A stretch of DNA of 64,000 nt, taken from positions 2,938,473 to 3,002,472 of the forward strand of contig FN649749.1 of assembly GCA_000310025.1 (NCBI GenBank), written 5' to 3'. Positions 38,601 through 49,604 of the stretch are shown here, in pieces. The number at the start of each line of letters is the position of its first letter. The stretch's first letter is position 1. The notes beneath the pieces were generated by a model. That model saw only the letters and a list, made by a program, of their open reading frames with translations, ran no database searches and was not told where the DNA came from. Position numbers and translations under genes: made by a program. Origin of the DNA: Ectocarpus siliculosus (lineage: Eukaryota; Sar; Phaeophyceae; Ectocarpales; Ectocarpaceae).

Positions 38601-41600
38601 TGGCAGCAGCCACACCCTGTCTCCGCTCTCCAAGCGTCCGCGCCTATTCCTGCCTTGTTCCCTCACTTTTCGTCTCATGGTGCAACCCTCCTCTCTTTGA
38701 GTTTGCCCCCACGATGAGACGATGCGTGCTAGCTTTGTTGCCGTAGCACAAAGTTGTGGACTCTTCTGAGGCCAGTAACACCCTGCTACGTATCTGTTGC
38801 GCTTCACACAACTAACATCGAACTTCGAACGGTTTGTCTCGTCGCGAGAGCAGTGGTGGACGCATTGCTGGCGGAAGTGATGATCACTTGCGAGAAGATC
38901 AGGTGCATTTCCAGCAACGGGGAGGGGTGGCTTGCCAGGGAGACCAGACCCACGGGCCCCCTGGTTTTCTACAAGAAGGCGTACGTCGAGTACATGTGAG
39001 TGGCGTATTTGTGTTTTCTTCTGGTGGGTTTCTAGGGTCTGTACGGTACGAAGGTAAAGTACCACGCACCTTCTGGTGTAGGATGCTACAGTACACCCAG
39101 GCGGTGGACATCATGGTAGCGGTTCCACAACAGGGGTCGTTTAGGATAAACGTCAGCGCGGGAGCTTGAAGAGTGTGCAGTCACGTCTAGAGAAAAGATG
39201 CGGCCGATTCTTGCGTAGCCGCCTCCACATCTCGTGTTTCTCGACACAGCAGGCATCTCGGAATAGTTTCCAAGCACGGCCGGCAAGACCCACTGCCCAC
39301 GAGCGATGACGTGCCTGGTGTGCTTCAAATTGCACGCAGAACGTGTTATTTTCCATTTGTTTCGCCGGGTGTTTTTTTTGCGTAGCAGCAAAGCGCTACG
39401 TTGTATTCCACCACATGCCGCTGTGCAAGCGTGGTCTCATCCTCTCTGTCACTGCGGCGAACACTTGCATGGACACAGGCCCTTGGGTGTGATCGGGGTA
39501 ATCGCACCTTGGAACTACCCCTTCCACAACGTGTACAACCACATCGTCTCCGGGATTTTCGCGGGCAACGCTGTCGTCTCCAAGGTCTCCGAGTACACGT
39601 GCTGGTCTAGCAGGTACGTGAAACCTCGTTTGCTTTTGCTGTTGCCACATGGGCGACCGGATGGAATGAATTGTCATACGTCCCTCCCTACACATATGTT
39701 ATTTGAATGCGTATTTTTTGGCGTGGCTCGCCTTTCGGTCGTAGAATACCACATTCTCATAGTTTCGCTGTCTGTGTTGCACTTTTGCGCGTGAGCACAA
39801 GAACTCCATTTGGCGGCTACCGTATTTTGGCAAGCTCACACGTGATGTTAACCCCCTTACCACGCACAGAAAATTTGGCGGTCTTGCGAAATTTCTGAAA
39901 TTTAAGAAAAAGAGCGAACGACGCCTGCTGATTGGATGGTGCAGACAGTTCCATCCCTGGGTGCAAGTGCAAAGCTGCCTTCCCACTTGAGCCGTTGTTC
40001 TATAATCCCTATCAATTGTCCCCTCGATGCGAGGGGACACGAGGGGACATTTGATAGGGATTATAGACAGCAACTGGCGGGAGCGTGGTAAACGGGGCAC
40101 GAAAAGGAGGTTTTCAAGATATTTATCTAGAGGGAAAGCGAGACCTTCTAACTCAAGCCCTGGGTTGCTTGGTGCCTCCTATCAACGGTGGTCTAGGTAC
40201 TTCTTCCGCGCTTGCCCCTAGTAGCGCTTTCCAACCAAGGGTAAACAGACGCGGCGCAACTTCGCTGTTGAACCGGCGGCGTAATCGCCCCGCGATTCGA
40301 CCTGTTCATTACCCTCATACTCCTCCACTCTACAAAGCATCCATACTAGACTAGAGTCGTCCCTGTGTACCCTGGCACTCCCCTGGTCGAGTAGTGCAAA
40401 GGAGGAGACAATCATGCCAATCTTCGCGAGGTAAAGCAGGTGAAGAAGATGGGGACAAAAAGTGTCCCCAAAAGGCGATCCAGCCCTAAAGGGGTTAAGA
40501 AGCACCCAACACCAGCACCGCCAACGTACCGTAGGACTATTTTCGTTGATTTGTTGTTCCTCATTGTTCCGGGTGGCTTGGAGTCTGGTGGTTGTGCCAC
40601 CCACTGCGTTTAGCTCGGTTGATAGTGAGAATTATTTTTTACCGGTAGCCCTCACGGCTAATTTTGGTTTGTTTGTTCCGGCGCACAAGTGCTCTCGCCT
40701 TTCGCCACCCACCCTGCATCCTCCTCTGGCCAAGCTTTGTGGCTTTGCCTTGTGCCTAATTGTGCGGTGGCTGTTTCATTCACACTGCTGTAGTGTGTTC
40801 ATATCTCCCGTAAGCTTCTTTCAGCCTCGCGGGCGGGGGGAGCGTGAATAGATGTCAGTTTTTTTTTCTCGCGTCCACAACTACGACAACTTGGCCAACT
40901 ACCCCCGAACACCTCCTTCTTCGATACAATAACAGGTACTTTACGGCGATCATGGCCGAGGTGCTGAAGGCGTGCGGACACAACCCGGACCTTTGCCTTA
41001 CCGTTACCGGCTTCGGGGATGCCGGGGCGGCTCTGGTGGCCTCGCCCAACGTGGACAAGATTATCTTCACCGGATCCCCTGAAGTGCGCAACGTGCCGGT
41101 TTCCAACGATTCATGTTACGATTTTCCTTCTCAGTGCCGGTCGAGCATGGAGTGTCTACGCTTGGCCCTTCCAAGACATGCAATGGATTAATTAGGGGGG
41201 CATGTGTTGTATACTCGGAGTATACTGTACAATACAGGCCCACGCGCAGATGCACACGGGTGTTTTTCCATTCTCTCGTGGAAACCGCGAACCGTTCCGC
41301 CATTTGAGGTTCTCTGCTGGTGCTCTGCTGCGGGGGCTGGCAACCCCCCCCCTTTGTGTGGAGCTGGAGCTGACTGAATTTTGGCCGACCTCCTAGGTCG
41401 AAAATATCCACCATGGTACCTGGTACGTATCGATGGATGGAGATGCTCACCACGGGGAAGACATGAATACTACGGGACGGTAGTGTTGCCTTTCGCGGTA
41501 CGGGACTGACGGGTTGTTCACGCTTGCAAGTCTGCTCAAGACTCAATGGTAGACATGACCCGAAGTCCTCTTCACTGACAAACGCGGTCTTTTTCGCGGC

Positions 41601-42807
41601 AGGTCGGCCGGAAGGTGATGGAGGGCTGCTGCAAGACCCTTAAGCCGGTGGTGCTCGAGCTTGGCGGCAAGGACCCCTTCGTCGTATGCGACGACGTGGA
41701 CATCGAGCGCGTGATGCCGTTCGTCATGAAGGGCTCGTTCTTCAACGCCGGTCAGAACTGCATCGGCGTGGAGAGGGTCTACGTGTACGAGAAAGTGAGG
41801 CCCGTCACACGCCAAGGGCGGCGTGCTTGCTACATGGCTGTGCTTTGACGCAGACGTGTGTGTGTTGTTAGCTTCGACCCCGCTAACCGGCTGACCAACC
41901 AAATTACATCAGGCTCAGTGCGACTCGAGACAGGAAACGCTTCTAAGGCCGCATCTGTTGGTGCTTGTGCGCGTTCTGTTTCTTTGCATCGCTATCCGGC
42001 TGACCATTAAGAACACATCAGTCAGTCTCAGCGCGACTACATCCGGATATTCTAGGTATCATGGTTGCCGATGCACGATTTATTCTTGCCCCCTTGCGTG
42101 AAATCTACGTTGATTTCTCGAATGTTATAGATCTCTTGGTGGATGTCGTGGCTTGGTCAACGGTATTATATTTTGACACGAGTTGATTTCCTTCGGTCGA
42201 CAACGAATAAATAGTGAATTGCGCCGTTAGGGCAGCCGGTACTACGGGACAGGGAGTGTCGGTGTCGTGTGTTCATTTGTTGTTTCAAGGAACCTTTTTT
42301 TGTCGTTTGGTTTTCGTGTGGCCGTTTCGTTGTTGCTATTCTTTTGATTCGTTTTTGCTAGAGAGAGGACAGCCGCACTCAGGAATAAATAAGATCGTCT
42401 GCTGTGGACTTGTTTTAGGCTTGCCTTGCACAACAAGGGCAAGGGTTGGATAGACCTCTTTTGTGCTGTCCTCCGGAATGGCTCCTTGAGCACCCTTCTG
42501 CCATGCCCTGTTTCTCACCAGCACACTCGGAAGACGCAAGCCCGGTGCCCACCTTTCGTCTTGATGAAAATGTCGATGGCACCGTCCCCATGACTTTGTC
42601 AAGCATCTTGCTCTCGGCGTGTGATATCATCTGCTTCTACTGCCCTCTCCCACTATTGCAACATCTCTCATATCTCTCTCTCGCTCTCTATGTCTCTCTC
42701 GCTTCTGTCTGTCTGCCCCTGTCTCTTTCTTTTTCTCTCCTCTGTCTCTGTCTCTGTTTCTCTCACTGTCTCTCTCTTCCCCCCGTTCTCTCTCTCTCCC
42801 TCTCTCC

Positions 42808-42840
<33 letters not shown>

Positions 42841-45213
42841 TATCTATCTATCTCTCTCTCTCCCTCTCTGGGACGTTGTGTGCTCAGGTGTACGATCGAT
42901 TTGTGGCGAGGGTCACCGAGCTTGCGTCAAAGCTCCGCCAGGGGCCGGTGCTGGGGCCAGAATCGGTCGACTGCGGGGCGATGGTCATGCCCGCTCAGCT
43001 GGACATCGTGCAGGTACAAACTGGTACATTGATACGCTCTCAATGTTAACGCAGCAGCAGTATTTCTTTGAAGACAACAGGAGCTGTTTTGCGGAGGACA
43101 TGTTTTTGCTGACCTACGTTGGGCTCTCAGCCTTGAGCGCATGTAGCTGTTGTTGGGTATTAATTTGCAATCCGGTTTGCCTGGTGCCGTTTGAAGGGTG
43201 GCGGAAAATGGTGTTGCTCCTTCATTTGTCCATCGGCAGGTGGATCGTTTTACCCTCCCTACCACCGCATGCTTTATGAATGCGTCCTTGTGTTCGATCT
43301 CTTGAATGTACGTGCCCATGTCGAGTTAGGAATTGCTTAGGTTTTTGTGGTATAATGAGGCAGTTCGAGCCGTGGCTTGCGTGCTTTGGTTGCAGGGTGA
43401 AACGTGCAGCGCCGCTGCGTGCTGAACTAGGAAAATGTTTGTGATGCTGAACCAGTAAAGTCGGCTTGTTACTTGTGGATTCTGATAGGTTGCGATCTGC
43501 TGGTTCCGTTCCTCGGCTTTTGACAGTGCAACACCGGTGCTTGTTTGTCGCCACATCAACCACACCCAACCCTGAACCGTATCTCCCACGACATAACATA
43601 CACACGTGGAATTGTGGGAAACCCGTCTGGCTGATTGCCCGGAGTTCCGCCATCTTGGTGGTGAACGAACGTTTGTCACTTGTGTGTGCTGTGCGCATGA
43701 CACAGGATCTGGTGGATGATGCGGTGTCGAAAGGAGGCAAGGTCACCACAGGCGGCTCGAGGAATATGGAACACCCGGACGGTCTCTTCTACCTCCCGAC
43801 GGTTAGTGATAGTGTTCCCCCTGCACAGTAATATTGTAGTAGCCTCACTCCTCCCTCCCGCCACCTGAAGACTTGAAGAATCGACCCGCTTGATCGGATT
43901 GTGCCGGAAAGGATGCCGGGGCCGGCTTTAACGATGTCATGGTGGTGACGGTGCAAGATTACCCACGGAGGTAGTCTGTTTGCAAGTGCAGTTACAGCAC
44001 ATCGAGGACACTCGACAATTTTTCTTCATCGAAAGTATCCTTAGTGCGGGTTGCTTGACCTCATACCCCCCTGCTGTTTTTATGTTCTGCTGGGCACCGT
44101 GCTTCGACCAATCATGCCGCCCTTGTAACGGGGAGTGTCGTTGCTCTTGGTGTCCTTGTATCGCGGACGACTGCTGAATCGACTTGTCAATGGTCATTCT
44201 TTTATGCAACGACGACCCATTGCTTTCAAAGATCGGCGGTTTCATTCCCCGGTCTCCCGCACCCGTCTCTTGTGTTCCAGGTTCTGGCGGGAGTGACTCC
44301 GGACATGAAGATTGCTCAGGAGGAGGTGTTCGGTCCTGTGATGACGATCATGAAGGTGCCCGGCGACAGCGACGAGACATGCATCAAGATGATCAACTCC
44401 AGCAAGTGAGGCCGAGGGTGTAGCTGGCTGCTGTACAAGATTGTATTGCATTGAGTGGAGAACGAGCATTTATTATTTTTACACGAAGTTAGAGAATGAG
44501 AAAGAGACGGCTCAACCTTTTCCGGGATGACATTTAAGGCAAGCGCGCCCCCGAAGGAAGCCTCAAGGAAAGGAAGGCGGAGAAGTGTTGACAGTGAAAC
44601 GAAATCAACCCTGTGCGTCAACCCTTCTGACTCGTCGTGTTGGGTCCACACATTCCCGAAGGTGTAAACGTGATACCCGGAGCACAGGAGAAGGCGGTAG
44701 CACACACACATAGGTTTTGTACACACATGGCAGCGACGTCGCGAAAGCATCGAGGTGTAGGTAGCCTTTGTGCCACAGCTGGAGCCGCCTACATGTCCGG
44801 TGTTCTGTGGCAGTTTCGCTCGCACCTGCAAGCGGGCGTATTATGGCCTGTGTCGGTATCCTTTCTCACGCACCATTGAAATGTTGTAAACGTCGCCTGG
44901 ACAGTAGTGGGACGTAGTGAATGATCTGAGAACATCCGTTATTGCGGCCTCAGTTGGTGATGGCCCACCTTTTTGGGGGATTCGCCCATCTAGCCTCACA
45001 TGCCTCTTTCTCCCAATTGAATTATGGTTGCACCAACCATGCTTGAACACGACAACCCATTGCCCTTGCCCTGTTGGCTGCCCGATCACGCGAAGGTACG
45101 GCCTGGCGAGCTCTGTGTTCTCCGGTAGCAGCGCTCGGGCGGTGAGGCTGGGGGAGGCCATTCGCTGCGGCATGACGAATGTCAACGACTTCGGCGTCAA
45201 CTACCTGGTACAG
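35699..45213 (+). CDS. ALDH22-like aldehyde dehydrogenase, membrane-anchored (3' end missing)
   Basis: NAD(P)-dependent aldehyde dehydrogenase, closest in motif order to plant ALDH22A1. Exons: 35699-35876, 37440-37530, 37869-38005, 38854-38995, 39479-39613, 40936-41083, 41603-41794, 42888-43013, 43706-43801, 44281-44405, 45096-45213; phases agree, 496 residues so far. An N-terminal hydrophobic segment (AVATLAVCYAVLKLVHLVV, about residues 26-44) suggests a membrane anchor. Seen in order: SRDSGKP, EVMITCEKI, the cofactor loop GVIAPWNYPFHN (catalytic-site Asn), IIFTGSPEVGRKVM, general base Glu in LELGGKDPFVV, nucleophile Cys in FNAGQNCIGVERVYV, EEVFGPVMTIMKV, and NVNDFGVNYLVQ. The expected last exon (LPFGGVK..G and the C-terminal arm) is absent: 310 bp on, a different gene's exon begins. 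The small exon at 37440 is the least certain. Confidence 0.92.
40000..40066. repeat. Long inverted repeat with nested palindromes
   Basis: CTATAATCCCTATCAA at 40000-40015 pairs perfectly with TTGATAGGGATTATAG at 40051-40066. The inner arm TGTCCCCTCG can pair with either of two direct copies of GAGGGGACA at 40031 and 40041. It lies in the ALDH intron between exons 5 and 6 and could be a short MITE-like element or a transcribed hairpin. Confidence 0.88.
42660..42872. repeat. CT-rich imperfect microsatellite
   Basis: Imperfect CTCTGT/CTCTAT/CTCTCC runs in the intron directly before ALDH exon 8, merging into its polypyrimidine tract. Confidence 0.85.
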
Positions 45214-45523
45214 GTACGCATACACGCATTCATCCATTCATTCGTTTGTCCATCTATCCATTCCTTGGTTCACTCGTGTTTTTCGCGCTGACGTTCATGT
45301 TTGTGATTCGGCGGCTACGTGACTGCATCCAGTTACGCTACTGCTGTAGTGTATTTCGTTTCCTCTAGCATACACAACAGTAGTGTTTCCGTGATGGCGT
45401 CAATTGAGCATCTCCCCCCCCCCCCCTCTTTAAAAATCCCCCCCCCCCCCCCCCCCCCCTATACCTCAATCTCCACACACACACACACACACACACACCC
45501 GTTTCGAAACACTCACGTTCCAG
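45214..45523. other. Suspected assembly join or deletion between ALDH and PGM2
   Basis: This 310-bp stretch follows the donor of ALDH exon 11 and precedes the acceptor of a PGM2 internal exon. It contains poly-C runs at about 45414-45426 and 45441-45460 and a CA repeat at 45473-45498. Neither the ALDH last exon nor the PGM2 N-terminal exons are present. The ALDH exon ends in phase 0, but the PGM2 exon needs one upstream base, so a direct fusion would be out of frame. Confidence 0.7.
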
Positions 45524-46498
45524 GCATCCCGTTGGTTCTGGCCAACGATCCGGACGGGGACAGGCTGGCCGCCGCCGAGAGGCAGCCCTCGGGTGACTGG
45601 TACGTGTTCTCCGGCAACGAGATCGGGACCTTGCTCGGGGTGTGGCAGTGGGAGGAGTGGCGGAGGAAGCACGCGGATGAAGACGCGTCCAACGCGGTGA
45701 GTTTGATTGAGAAAGGACAGGTGAAATTATTGGAAGAAGCGTGTTCTTTTTGTTTTTTCTTGAACCTTGTGTCTGTTGTTTCGACGAGTGTTTTTTTGGC
45801 CTGAAACGTCGGTGTGTTGAGTGGTTGCGGCACGCTGCTCTCATGTTGTGCTGCCTAAAAATGATATACTTCTACATTTTTTTTCTTTTGTTTTGTGGCG
45901 GTAATGTAATGGTTCGACGAGTGGTCGAGGCAATCTCTTCTCATGCTGTCCTTCCTTGTGATGCGTAGAATCGCGGCCTTTGTGCTTGCTTATGAGGTGT
46001 GTGGGGAGATGACCCGCACCTCGACGCTTCCGATGCCCCAAGCGACGGCAGAGACCTACCGAAATGAAAACATCTCTCCTTATTTTTTCTGTGTCGTGAC
46101 TGATTTTGTCAGGTTATGATCGCCAGCACAGTGTCCTCCAAGATGCTGTCAGCGGTAGCGAGGTTCGAAGGCTTCACCTTCGAAGAGACGCTGCCGGGCT
46201 TCAAGTGGATGGGGCACCGCGGACAGCAACTGAAGGTGCGGCGGAACTGTTGTTTTCAAGAAACCGCGATGAAAATAATGACCCCCATCTCGTTTTAGTG
46301 CGAGTGGCCGACTCCTAAAATAATAGTAGAAGTAGTCGTCCACACCATCCCATCGTTGCTTCGATCCAGGTGACACCGGATGTGTTTCTTGCAGCATTTG
46401 CGATGCTGGCCGTTACTTTCGCGAGTGTGCCGGGAACTCTCCTCGTCCACCCCATCGCTCAAAACAAAGTGACCCGTGCAGTGCCAGTCCCTCAACAG

Positions 46499-46535
<37 letters not shown>

Positions 46536-49500
46536 CTTGACATAAAAACCGTCCCGGTCTCCTCTCAGTGCCTTCTAATGTCCGTACTGGTCCAACTAAT
46601 GCGCACGTCTTCCGTGGTCACAAGCCAACTACCCAGAAAAAAGGGGCTCTACTTTCTAGAAGTCAAATAAAAACGAAACGGACGCCAGAAAAACTCCCAA
46701 GACGCGATTTGCTACCCAAACGAAAATAGTGCCGGTTGATTACTAGTACGACTGCCCGGTGTAGTGCCACCGGTGACATCGCGTTACACGGACTGCGAGT
46801 TGCCTCATGCTCTGGATATCTGTGAGTGCCCGGCAAAGTCCCGGTGAATCTGGCGGGCACACGCTGAGGGACCCGGACTTGCGTGCATGGATCGTTCCCT
46901 CCTTCCCGTCCCGACTTTACTCTACGCTTGCGTTGGTGCCCGGGTTTGTCTATTCAGGCGGAAGGCAAGACTATCCTGTTCGCGTACGAGGAGGCGATCG
47001 GCTTTGGTCCAGGCGACGTGGTTTTCGAGAAGGTAAGGAGGCCGACACAATGTCAGTTGTCGTCGACGTCGTTGTCGTCATCGTCATTGAAGAGTCTTGG
47101 CCTGCTTTGGCGGTTGTCGTTGCCCTAGGAATCATGATTACACGCATGCGAGATAAGACCCTCCCTGGAACACGCAGCTACAGCTAGCTGTCAACAGCAC
47201 CTTGTATACCTCCCACCCCCGAAAGCCCACGTGTCACATATATATACACCACCCATCGAGAGTCCACGTGTGTAAGCCATGTAACACCCGTCGATGTCTT
47301 TTGCCCCTGCTGACATTGTTTCCGTGCATGCTGGCCTAACAAACGCACGCGTTCTCTCGTCTCCAGGACGGCCTGTCATCCGCGGCCCTCTTCGCCGAGA
47401 TGCTGGTAGCTCTCCGCGGCCAAGACGAGGTCAAGACTTCGGCGGCGGCGGCGGCAACAGCAGCAGCGGAAGCTGAAGCCGTCACGTCCGCCTCGCCCCT
47501 TTCTTTGACGCTGCGGTCACCGTCCTCTTCACCTTCAGCGTGCACTTCCTCCTCCTCCTCCTCCTCCTCCTCCTCCTCCTCCTCCTCCTCCTCCTCCTCC
47601 TCCTCGTCTCTGGGATTTTCGGACGGTGGGCGTACCGTTGACCCGGTCGAGACCCCCTCGGGAAGCAGCGGTAGCTCGGGAAGCAGCGGTAGCGGCATCG
47701 TCAAGGCAGCAGCAGCAACCGTACCGTCGACGAACCTCTCAGACGGCGGCGGCGGCGGCGTTGAGAAGAGCAAGGGGACCCCGTCGGACATCCCCCCTCC
47801 CTCGCCCTCCACCGTGAGGGCGTCGCCCCCTCCTTCTCCCTCCGCGGTCGGCGACTGTTCCTGGGACGGTTCAGCGAACCCTTCCTCGGTTGTTCCCGTG
47901 TCGGCGACGGCTGGTGCGACAGCAGTGGAGACGGCGGCGGCGGCGGCGGCGGCGGCGACACCAGGAGCGGCACCGGCAGGGACAGCGCTGGGCGACAACG
48001 GCTCCGCCGGAGAGCAGAAGAGCAAGAAGAGCGTTTCGTCTGTCTTGCTGAGGCGTGTGCAGGCCCTGCACAAGCGCTACGGCGAGTTTGCCGAGGAGAA
48101 CGGCTACGTGCGCTGCGAAGACACGGAGGTGTGTTTGTGTTCCCGTGGAAGTTGTTCTTTTTTAGCACAGGCTTGCCGAGAGTACGAGGTGACAATCCAC
48201 CATTTATGTAGTTGTTTTTTTATGCAAGTGATCCCCTCCGGAGTTGGCTCATGAGAGCACAGCAGCAGTGTCATCAAGGGGTGATGCAATGCAAGATGAA
48301 AAATATAAGCTGCCGGTTGCGACGATTGCTCAAAAAGCAATCAGCTGACGACCTGTTGACTCGGAGATCTCGGAGATCCTCAACGAACCAAAACTACAAA
48401 AACCTGTTTGCTGCCTAACATACACAGCTCGCACAGCAGCCGACGTGCGCTTGACTCGAAGAGCCCAGCGAACATCATCGAACCGAAAATCTGTACGCAG
48501 TCTTCTTTTTCATATTTTTTTTGTTGTTGCAACGACGTCCTTCCCCCGACTCTGGCAACGCAGGTGGTGTCCAAGATATTCCAACGCCTCCGGGGAAGCG
48601 GAAGCTACCGCTCCTCGTTCGGCGGCTACCGAGTCTCGGCCGTCAGGGACCTCGCCGAGGGGCACGGCTTCGACTCGGAGACACCCGACGGCCAGCCTTC
48701 GCTCCCCGTGGTTGCCGGAGGTGCCCACTTCCTGACGTTCAAGTTCGAGGAGGAAGGGGTGGTGGCCACGCTGAGGACCAGCGGAACGGAACCCAAGATT
48801 AAGTGAGTTTGTTGCTTGATTCGGGGGTTGTGTTGGCGGCGGTTGTGATATATGTTGTTGTTGTTGTCGTTGTCGTTACTGCTGCTGTCGTTGTTGTACG
48901 TCTTTGCGGTGGCAGTAGTTTTTCATCACGGTCTCGCTGGCAGTAGATTTTGTCCGTGGTGTGGTTGCGTGTGAGGGTAGGTGCCGTTAGCGCTGATGAT
49001 ACCTTCGGGCTTAACCCTTGCCTCCCAGTCCGCGCACGTGCATATAGTAGAGCATTTCACACCTGGATGCTGCATGCTCTACATAGATGGTGCACTAGTA
49101 AACTTGTATTTCAATGCCAGAGCAGTAGTAGATCGATTGTGCGTCGTCCTTCTTAGACATTCCGTGACTGTGGGAGTGATGCCGTGGACCAAAGTCCACA
49201 TCTCGACTGCTCCAACAACCAAGAGGGTGCTATCGAAAACCAGCCGGTAGGTCCAAGGAAAGTTAGCCCTCTCTCGACGAGGTATACCCAAACACCACCC
49301 TTTTTGGCTGTGGCAACTTCCTGTCTGTGAAACGATGAGAGTTGGTCAAGGGGCGGTGCGGTCGAACACTCGCGCAGTTTCGGACAGGTACCCAAATAAA
49401 GTATTGAGTTGGCGTGTTCTGACCAGCTTTTTCACCCGTTTGTTTTTTTGTTTCCAACCCGGCAGGTTCTACCTCGAGAAGCAGGGGCGGCCGGGGGTGC

Positions 49501-49604
49501 CGTTGGAAGAGGTCTCCGCTCAGCTTTCCGAGCTCGCGGCCGTCTTCCTGGAAGACGCGCTGCAGCTCAAGCGCTGGGGGATGAAGAGGGTTGCCCTGGC
49601 CTGA
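45524..49604 (+). CDS. PGM2: PGM2-family phosphoglucomutase/phosphopentomutase, C-terminal half
   Basis: Alpha-D-phosphohexomutase superfamily; PGM2 members interconvert hexose- or pentose-1- and -phosphates in the cytosol. Exons: 45524-45696, 46113-46235, 46958-47032, 47367-48128, 48564-48802, 49466-49604 (stop TGA); phases agree. Seen: metal-binding loop [10 protein letters not shown], then [34 protein letters not shown], sugar-binding [31 protein letters not shown], and the phosphate-binding loop [10 protein letters not shown]. The catalytic-serine loop and domain 1 are not in the window; about 300 N-terminal residues are missing at the poly-C join. Exon 47367-48128 inserts about 200 residues of Ser, Ala and Pro repeats between LVALRGQDE and [17 protein letters not shown], where PGM2 normally has a short linker. 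The frame is kept across the insertion. Confidence 0.92.
46498..46535. repeat. (GTT)n microsatellite
   Basis: About 12 GTT triplets in the PGM2 intron between 46235 and 46958. Confidence 0.9.
47546..47606. repeat. In-frame TCC serine tract in PGM2
   Basis: About 20 TCC triplets coding for polyserine inside the PGM2 low-complexity insertion. Confidence 0.9.

Noticed and set aside
38082-39065. 327-codon open frame antisense to ALDH exon 4
   Set aside because: It overlaps a confirmed exon on the other strand and its translation resembles no family.
35699-49604. A natural ALDH-PGM2 fusion gene
   Set aside because: The ALDH exon ends in phase 0 while the PGM2 exon requires one base from the previous exon. 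Each enzyme also lacks an essential part at the join, so a collapsed assembly or deletion explains it better.
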